Assembly (NCBI GenBank): GCA_910577575.1
Contig: CAJTOG010000060.1
Coordinates: 1-11,429, forward strand
Length of the DNA: 11,429 bases
Direction of reading: 5' to 3'
Source: an uncultured Ruminococcus sp.
GTDB lineage: Bacteria > Bacillota > Clostridia > Oscillospirales > Ruminococcaceae
Both the position numbers and the translations under genes were made by a program. The notes beneath the pieces were generated by a model. It was not told where the DNA came from, searched no databases, and saw only the letters and a program-made list of their open reading frames with translations. Below are positions 6,651 through 11,429 of the stretch, one piece after another (position 1 is the stretch's first letter; each line of letters opens with the position of its first letter).

Positions 6651-7490
6651 TTATTCTTCTTCCTCTCTGATAAGTGTAGCGATAACTTCATCATCTATTT
6701 TATAAGTGTGTTCTACAGCAGGAAATTCACCTGACTTTGATTCGTTTATATAATCAGTTATTCCCTGTCTCATAATTGTTCCCACGTCTGCAAATTTCTT
6801 AACAAATTTAGGAGTATGACCTGTAGTAAGACCAAGCATATCCTGATAAACAAGAACTTGTCCGTCGCATCCATTGCCTGCACCTATACCGATTGTAGGG
6901 ATATCAAGTTTTTTAGTTATGATTTCTGCCAATTTAGCCGGTATACCTTCAAGGACAACAGCACAAGCCCCTGCCTCTTGAATTTTCAGAGAATCGCTGA
7001 TAAGTTTACGTGCATTTTCAAGACTTTTACCCTGTACTTTGAATCCGCCGAATGCGTTGACAGACTGAGGGGTGAGTCCAAGATGAGCTACAACGGGGAT
7101 GGATGCCTTTACAATAGTGCTTATCCTGTCGCAGACATCAGCACCACCTTCCAGTTTGACAGCTTGTGCTCCGCCCTCTTTGATAAGTCGTCCAGCATTG
7201 GCAACGGCGTCTTGAACGCTTATCTGATAAGACATAAATGGCATATCTGCTACTACGAATGCATTTTCCGCAGCTTTTGAGACAGCAGCGGTATGATGAA
7301 TCATATCTTCCATAGTAACAGGGAGAGTGTTCTCGTAACCCAACATGACCATACCAAGTGAATCGCCGACAAGAATAGCGTTGACTCCGCATTGATCTAT
7401 TATTTTTGCAGTGGTATAATCATAGGCGGTAAGCATAGTAATTTTATTCCCTCTGCGTTTTTGTTCAAGCAGTGTAGAAACTGTGTTCAT
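6651..7490 (-). CDS. panB: 3-methyl-2-oxobutanoate (ketopantoate) hydroxymethyltransferase
   Basis: A 279-residue (beta/alpha)8-barrel enzyme transferring a hydroxymethyl group from 5,10-methylene-tetrahydrofolate to 2-ketoisovalerate, giving ketopantoate, the first committed step of pantothenate synthesis. Metal ligands D43 (VGDSLG), D82 (VADMPF) and E114 (VKLEGG) and catalytic-base region E181 (VLEGIP) are in their expected places, as are TAYDYTTAK (21-29), HLGLTPQS (136-143) and GIGAG (201-205). Length is normal. The ATG at 7490 has AAGGAG 8 bp upstream. It is first in the panB-panC-panD operon, driven by the promoter at 7548-7576. The C-terminal extension is acidic (IREEEE). Its codons also provide the AGAGGAAG ribosome site for panC. 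Confidence 0.96.
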   Translation of the reverse strand: MNTVSTLLEQKRRGNKITMLTAYDYTTAKIIDQCGVNAILVGDSLGMVMLGYENTLPVTMEDMIHHTAAVSKAAENAFVVADMPFMSYQISVQDAVANAGRLIKEGGAQAVKLEGGADVCDRISTIVKASIPVVAHLGLTPQSVNAFGGFKVQGKSLENARKLISDSLKIQEAGACAVVLEGIPAKLAEIITKKLDIPTIGIGAGNGCDGQVLVYQDMLGLTTGHTPKFVKKFADVGTIMRQGITDYINESKSGEFPAVEHTYKIDDEVIATLIREEEE

Positions 7491-7547
7491 ATATGAATCT
7501 CCTTAAAAGAATGTTACCTTTCCGTGATACGGATAAGATACAAATAT

Positions 7548-7576
7548 ATTATAACACAGTTTTCTGTGATTTACAA
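7548..7576 (-). promoter_or_regulatory. Promoter of the panBCD operon, with palindrome in the spacer
   Basis: On the minus strand TTGTAA (7571-7576), 17 bp, TATAAT (7548-7553), with an extended -10 TG. The spacer holds a 14-bp palindrome, cacag-tttt-ctgtg (7555-7568), placed where a bound repressor would exclude RNA polymerase. The 9-mer tccgtgata is repeated in the same orientation on both sides (7521-7529 and 7595-7603). The first copy extends to tccgt-gat-acgga in the leader. These are candidate regulator sites; no regulator is identified. Confidence 0.75.
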
Positions 7577-7603
7577 TAGAAAAACGATAAAAAATCCGTG
7601 ATA

Positions 7604-7699
7604 TTTCAACGAGTAAAGGCAACATCGTTCAAAGCAATGCTAACGCCTCTGTACGTTAAGTAATCGGTGCTGCTTCAGATATAAAATGTACAACAGAGA
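7604..7699. other. Junction spacer between the pan promoter and phage sequence
   Basis: No convincing gene. The minus strand can fold 7618-7647 into a hairpin of about 10 bp (GGC, 3-nt bulge, AGCATTG, loop, CGATGTTGCC, including G-U pairs), without a following U-tract. The stretch lies upstream of the panB promoter, so it is not part of the panB leader. It is where host and phage sequence meet. Confidence 0.4.
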
Positions 7700-8830
7700 T
7701 ATAATAATTTTTTGTTATAGTTTCAAAAATATTTCCGAAGATTTCTTCACCCGTTCCGTTATTTCAAACTTCCCGGAAATCCTCTGAAATAGTGTGAATC
7801 AATTCCCAAAGTGCATTCCAGTGGTCAAAATACGACTGAATCAAGGTCTCACCACGTCCGCCGTCGTCCCACGCATCTTTGAGTGCATTTGAAATATCGC
7901 CGATAATTCTCAGAACATCACCAAAAAGTCTGATGATATTGCCGATAAATTTCTCACCCGAGCTATTCATCCAGACTTCCACAATACTTTTGCCGATACT
8001 CGAAAACAGTGATTTTATAGCATTTGCAACATATTCAGCGTTTGCAATAAATTCAGCAGAATTTTCTTCCCATGTAATTTTTATCGGCATCAAGAATTTG
8101 CGGAGTTTTTCTGTAAGTTCGTCAGTGGCACTTTCAACCTTGGTTTCGTCAATAACAGGACTTATAACAGGCATATTTGGAGAATTTTCTGATATATCGT
8201 CATTTTCACTCTGTTCTCCCGAACTTATCGTATTTATTTTATCAAATGCCGCAAGTGAGCCTTCCTGTGCCTTTTCGGTTTCCTTGACGGCTTCTGTAAG
8301 TTCGTTTTGATTTGTTGTACTTTCAGAAATATTTCCAGCTATTTCGAAAGTTTCGGTACTTTCGATTCCAAACAGTTCTGTTATAGCACCAACTGCCGAA
8401 TGTACTTTTTCAGTCAGAATTTCAATTTCGGAAGTCATTTTCTTAACGACTGAAACAGCTCCGCTAAGAATCGGCTGACCGATGACTACAAGTAACTGTT
8501 TCCACTGTTCTTTGAGATTTCCGAGAACATTTTCCCATCCTTCAGACTCTCTTGCCGCCTGTCCCATTGCTCCTGAAAGTTTGTTCGCATCTTTTACCAT
8601 CTGCAATAAAACAAGCTGTTTCTATGCTTCCGAAAGCTCGGTGAATGACTTGCCATAAAGCTTGTTTGCGGCAGTATTCCTGGTAGTTTCGGTGCATGAA
8701 AGTCCAAGTGCGGCATCATTTTCAAAATTACCCTTCAGAAATGATTTCAGTGTTTCAGATGTTTCTTCAAGTGAGCGGTCATAATATGCAGCACTGTCAG
8801 CGGCAACCGTAAGAGCTTCTGACATCTACT
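7700..8830 (-). pseudogene. Phage tail tape-measure protein, N-terminal half lost, broken by TAG and TGA
   Basis: Minus-strand tape-measure sequence in one continuous frame interrupted twice. The first part, from about 8825, reads EALTVAADSAAYYDRSLEET, then SFLKGNFENDAALGLS and FTELSEA, followed by a TAG at 8622-8624. The frame resumes KQLVLLQMV, where the family usually has SEAQKQLxLLQM, so the TAG probably replaces Gln. The 7764-8606 part contains GWENVLGNLKEQW, the LAAFDKINTIS motif and two helical repeats, ending EDFREV-TGA (7764-7766). Beyond the TGA, NNGTGEEIFGNIFETIT still fits the family, to about 7715. The N-terminal part is missing through a deletion that joins it to the preceding tail-assembly gene near 8825-8835. 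Tape-measure proteins are usually far longer. Non-functional. Confidence 0.85.
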
Positions 8831-9087
8831 ATCGAGAACGGATTTTCTCCGTCAAATGCAGGTGTGCAGATATCAGTGCCGAACGCATTATTGATGATTT
8901 TGCAGAATTTTTCGCCTGTTTCAGAAATATTGTTCTTATTAATTTCGTTTTTGAATTTATCAATTTCGGACAGTGCGTTCTGTATTTTCTGCGGCATATC
9001 AGGGTCGAGTTTTATACGTATTACCTTGCTTTCATCACCATTCACCGCATATTCCCTGAAACTGCTTTTAAAATTAATTGATTTCAT
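8827..9087 (-). pseudogene. Truncated tail-assembly (chaperone-like) phage gene
   Basis: A frame from ATG 9087 (AAAAGGAGTAAAGAAAATG gives a good ribosome site) encodes an N-terminal beta-like segment (KVIRIKLDPDMPQKIQ), a Lys/Glu/Asn-rich helical segment and CTPAFDGENPFSIVD near residues 76-90. This matches the small protein that usually precedes the tape-measure gene in this phage type (DUF6673-like, tail assembly chaperone). After about residue 89 the sequence becomes out-of-frame tape-measure DNA and stops at 8797. The true C-terminus is therefore deleted. Start is 5 bp after the stop of the minor capsid gene, where a major tail-tube gene would normally be expected; none is present. The DUF assignment is from memory; gene position supports it. 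Confidence 0.62.
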
Positions 9088-9092
9088 TTTCT

Positions 9093-9497
9093 TTACTCCT
9101 TTTTCAATTCATATTCTGCAAAAATCTGCATCTGATAGCGATAACCGATAATTTCATTATCATTGGGGATTTCATACAGCATACCATTTTCTGCAGAAAT
9201 TTTTGTTATTTTTCCATTATCAATTTCAATATTTTTCTGATTTTCAAGCCATAATGTCAATTCCAGAAGTATTGAACTGTTAGACATTCTTTCATAATCG
9301 TTAATAGTACTGAAAACCGCATAAAACAGAAAAGAATGCCTTCTCTGCTGATTACCGAGAATGTCAGTTTTAATCAGTGTATCGCCTATTGAAGAAAGCC
9401 CGAAACTATCAGGAACGCTTTCGGTAAAATCAATATATATTTTTGAAATTCCCGAAAAATCACTTAAAACTTTCCTTACTGTTTCAATGACATTCAT
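9093..9497 (-). CDS. Phage minor capsid protein (Minor_capsid_3-like)
   Basis: A 134-residue protein with IYIDFTESVPDSFGLSSIGDT near the N-terminus, a central RRHSFLFYAVFS strand and GYRYQMQIFAEYELKKE at the end. This pattern fits the PF12691 minor capsid / head-tail connector family, which is sometimes misnamed chloramphenicol-resistance protein in phage annotations. It presumably acts at the head-tail joint of a siphophage. Length is close to normal. The ATG at 9497 overlaps the stop of the upstream gene by ATGA, a typical coupled phage pair. The frame is intact, although the genes around it are truncated or fused. No ribosome site is needed beyond coupling (AAAGGAGCTGAAC lies before it). 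Confidence 0.7.
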   Translation of the reverse strand: MNVIETVRKVLSDFSGISKIYIDFTESVPDSFGLSSIGDTLIKTDILGNQQRRHSFLFYAVFSTINDYERMSNSSILLELTLWLENQKNIEIDNGKITKISAENGMLYEIPNDNEIIGYRYQMQIFAEYELKKE

Positions 9498-9823
9498 TTG
9501 TTCAGCTCCTTTTTTGCTTCCGCAAGAATACGGATTTTATAATGTTTTTTCATTGCTTCAAACCAAAGATATGTGCCTTTGGGATTCCCACGGTTTTTAC
9601 ACGTTGTTGCGTCATAATAAGTATGCGGTGAAAATCGTGCTGTATAAATCAATTTTCCTGCTTCCGGATTTTTTAATGAATCACGTAGATTCCCTGATTT
9701 TTCGTATCTTGTTGGTGCAATCGGAACAAATTCATTTAGATATTTCATACAATTTGAATCAATAGATTTTTGTGCATTTATGAATTCTTTCTTTTTGTCC
9801 GGAAGTTTAAATGTCAATTTCAT
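9494..9823 (-). CDS. Phage minor capsid protein (Minor_capsid_2-like)
   Basis: A 109-residue protein: a Lys-rich N-terminal helix, then YLNEFVPIAPTRYEKSGNLRDSL, then an ARFSPHTYYDATTCKNRGNP segment and YLWFEAMKKHY near the end. This order (basic helix, VP..tGxLrdS, Y-rich strand, NPxGtxxWFExA) is the pattern of PF11114-type minor capsid proteins, which join head and tail. Length is normal. It starts at the ATG at 9823, 4 bp after the stop of the fused capsid gene (AGGTGATTGAATG), and ends overlapping the next start (ATGA). The frame is intact. Confidence 0.75.
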   Translation of the reverse strand: MKLTFKLPDKKKEFINAQKSIDSNCMKYLNEFVPIAPTRYEKSGNLRDSLKNPEAGKLIYTARFSPHTYYDATTCKNRGNPKGTYLWFEAMKKHYKIRILAEAKKELNK

Positions 9824-9827
9824 TCAA

Positions 9828-10433
9828 TCACCTCGCCGAAATAATCAAATCAGGAAAAATATCCGAAAATCTTTTTTCAATTGAATTTACAACGGCAAAA
9901 TTATTATATTTTTTTCTGAAATCAGCCATACTTTCTGAAATTTTCTGTTCATCTGATGTGTTAAATTCAAAATCGCATATTTCAGGAACAATATAATCTC
10001 CGACTTTCGGAAACCACTCAGAATCGGTATTATTCACCCCATATATCTGAATATCAAGACTTCCGTTTTTTGTTTCTCCTGTTTTGTCACGAATAAAGTT
10101 TCGGTTATCAAAAAGCAATATTCCATTGTAAACATGACGGGTAAAATCTCTGCTGTCAAAAAATGTACAGTTTCCATTTATGATTAATTCTTCAATTGAA
10201 ATCTTTTTGTACCAATAAAGTGAAATATTTGCCTCACCTGCCGGTTTATTTCCTCCTTCACCGACAATTACTGCCTCTCCATCCATTGTAAAAACAAAAG
10301 TTTCAGTACCTGCAAAAGGCATAGGAACAGTTCCGCTGAGTTTTGCAAGTGTTGAGTGTCCTTTAACTTTATTGAAAATCTCCTGTGTTAATTCAGGTCT
10401 GAAAAGTGTTGATGAAGTTGTTTTTGTTGCCAT
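9828..10433 (-). pseudogene. Major capsid protein N-terminus fused in frame to another phage head protein
   Basis: The first 70 or so residues (TLFRPELTQEIFNKVKGHS, then TVPMPFAGTETFVFTMDGEA and VGEGGNKPAGEA) match the start of HK97-fold capsid proteins of Clostridia phages, which run to about 300 residues. After GEANIS, near residue 72 (about 10220), the sequence changes to YKKISIEELIINGNCTFFD and a 130-residue domain without capsid features, probably the small connector/minor capsid gene that follows the capsid gene in such phages. A deletion that kept the frame explains the fusion. The P-domain, E-loop and A-domain regions of a capsid protein are missing, so it cannot form a head. Start ATG 10433 has AAAAAGGAGTAAAAATTTATG. 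The second domain's family is not recognised with confidence. Confidence 0.7.
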
Positions 10434-10450
10434 AAATTTTTACTCCTTTT

Positions 10451-10834
10451 TTAATTATTAAGTTCATGCAGCATTTCTAAAAATGCCGATTTTCCGTTTT
10501 TTCCCGAATGCGTTTCATTTGAGAACTTAGGCATATACGGATTATTTGCTGTTTTTATATATTCAGATAATTTTTCAGCATCTGCTCTTATTTCCGCCTC
10601 TGTTTCACCTGAAAGACGTTCTGAAAGTTCATAAGGTATTCCCGTTTCATGAGCGATTCTTGACCTTAATAAACTGCGTTCATGAGACAGATTTATTGAC
10701 TTCAAATCAGTAATTTCTGCTTCTTGAACACTGATTTTTTCATTGAGCTTTAATGCTTCATCAGGTGAAATATAGCCTTTTATAGCTTCATTGAAAGCTT
10801 CCTGAGTTTCAATAATTTTAAATTCTTCCGACAT
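10451..10834 (-). CDS. Phage scaffold protein (DUF4355/GP20-like)
   Basis: A 127-residue, highly charged protein. The N-terminal FKIIETQEAFNEAI repeat-type start is followed by a coiled-coil-like helix (about 25-55). Then come RSRIAHETGIPYELSERLSG (58-77) and EAEIRADAEKLSEYI, and a disordered tail with NNPYMPKF. This matches the scaffold proteins encoded just before HK97-type major capsid genes, which guide procapsid assembly and then leave. Such proteins are often 180-220 residues, so the coiled-coil part may be shortened by an in-frame deletion. ATG at 10834 has AAGGAGAAATTTTT upstream; it starts 12 bp after the TerL stop, where portal and minor head genes would normally intervene. Confidence 0.78.
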   Translation of the reverse strand: MSEEFKIIETQEAFNEAIKGYISPDEALKLNEKISVQEAEITDLKSINLSHERSLLRSRIAHETGIPYELSERLSGETEAEIRADAEKLSEYIKTANNPYMPKFSNETHSGKNGKSAFLEMLHELNN

Positions 10835-10846
10835 AAAAATTTCTCC

Positions 10847-11429
10847 TTAATAAGTTATAATCTGTTTCTTCTTTTCCTTTGAATTTGCACAAATCCAATG
10901 AGCAAGACTTACTGATTCAAGAAGTGAAATATCCGCACCTTCCAGAATTGAAGTATATCCGAAACCGCCAGATGAGCCTATTGCACGGTGTTCGCAGTTT
11001 GCAGCAGCCTGAGCAAGTGATGGCTGATTTTTATGACAAATACTGCCCTCAAAAAGTTTTCGTTCAAAAAGTGCATTTGCCTCAATAACCACTTTTTCAG
11101 CAGAATTACTACGCAGAAAAGCAATTATCCATTCATTGCCATCACGTAATGGTCGGCAATCAACAGCTTCAATAAAAATTTTGCCGTCTGTTGTCTTTAC
11201 TGCAACGGAAAGTGAAACATTTGCGGTTGATTTTGCGTATTTTACTCCGAAAAACAGTCTTTTTTTCGGCGATAGTTCAGGCATACTGTCAACAGCATAC
11301 TGCTCCCATTCTTCACGGCTTATAGCTGATTTCTGATTATATTGCAGCCACAGTCCCAGCCGCTGTATATTGTCATCAACAGTATCTTTTCCAAGTTCGG
11401 AGCGGATTGTGCGTTCACTCAGAATAACG
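10847..11429 (-). pseudogene. Terminase large subunit, C-terminal part (partial at right edge, probable internal deletion)
   Basis: The minus frame is open from the right edge to TAA at 10847-10849, about 193 codons in the window. It reads LSERTIRSELGKDTVDDNIQ, QYNQKSAISREEW, MPELSPKKRLFFGVKYA, VAVKTTDGKIFIEAVDCRP, EANALFERKLFEG, then HKNQPSLAQAAANCEHRAIG and GFGYTSILEG, ending AHWICANSKEKKKQ. This is the nuclease-domain end of a phage DNA-packaging ATPase/nuclease of gut siphophages, which cuts and loads phage DNA. An apparent ATG at 11284 is internal. Between IIAFLRS (about 10430 bp upstream context removed) and VVIEANALFE the usual stretch of roughly 30 residues seems absent, as if deleted in frame. 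The N-terminal ATPase part lies outside the window, so its state is unknown. Confidence 0.75.

Noticed and set aside
6650..6694. Longer start for panC at 6694
   Set aside because: It would overlap panB by 44 bases with residues that do not fit PanC; the ATG at 6649 aligns with the family and has a ribosome site.
6816..7280. Plus-strand 154-codon ORF within panB
   Set aside because: It is antisense to a clearly identified panB and shows no recognisable protein features.
7604..7660. Riboswitch or leader RNA controlling panB
   Set aside because: The hairpin lies upstream of the panB promoter, so it would not be in the transcript.
1548..8624. Genetic-code reassignment as the reason for in-frame stops
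   Set aside because: TGA, TAG and TAA all interrupt frames, while the intact pan genes use ordinary stops; simple decay explains this better.
3912..8629. Exact 15-mer gctgtttctatgctt at 3912-3926 and 8615-8629, the second covering the amber codon
   Set aside because: A single shared 15-mer in an AT-rich 11-kb window is not far from chance, and the two contexts (terminator tail, tape-measure coding) have nothing else in common.

Overview
The window is AT-rich, with strong AAGGAGG-type ribosome sites, TTG(N)TATAAT-type promoters and convergent hairpin terminators. Protein flavour points to a low-GC gut Clostridia genome, most like Ruminococcus/Oscillospirales. That assignment is inferred from remembered family members, not from a database search.

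Layout. (1) Positions 1-1320 hold three pieces of phage tail tape-measure protein (TMP) on alternating strands (minus, plus, minus), with an exact 16-bp palindrome at the first strand switch and a short shared sequence at the second. (2) Positions 1338-1646 hold a decayed N-terminal piece of a PF09820-type AAA-ATPase. (3) Positions 1671-3296 hold two minus-strand host-type genes: an FAD-dependent oxidoreductase with a C-terminal Rieske [2Fe-2S] domain, and a small conserved-looking 91-residue protein upstream of it. A 13-bp perfect hairpin lies between them. (4) Positions 3297-4351 are mostly non-coding, with a near-perfect palindrome, a small gene broken by two stops (3607-3867) and a weak 62-codon ORF. 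(5) Positions 4269-7576 form the pantothenate (vitamin B5) locus: a Rossmann/DUF2520 protein of the PanG type (ketopantoate reductase) on the plus strand, facing a tight panB-panC-panD operon on the minus strand. A bidirectional terminator lies between them. (6) From about 7700 to the right edge runs a minus-strand head/tail module of an HK97-like siphophage: TerL C-terminus, scaffold, capsid N-terminus fused to another protein, two minor capsid proteins, a truncated tail-assembly gene and a broken TMP. Portal, most of the capsid gene and the tail-tube gene are missing.

How it works together. PanB makes ketopantoate, PanG would reduce it to pantoate, PanD makes beta-alanine and PanC joins the two, so the locus alone could encode the whole route from 2-ketoisovalerate and aspartate to pantothenate. 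The phage genes look non-functional: deletions, fusions, nonsense codons and strand switches affect most of them.

The most interesting structural observation is that the host block (about 1330-7700) sits between an N-terminal-half TMP piece on its right and a middle TMP piece on its left. Both are on the minus strand and in TMP order, as if the host genes lay inside a tape-measure gene or between two recombined prophages. I found no CRISPR array, tRNA, rRNA, insertion sequence or integrase gene.
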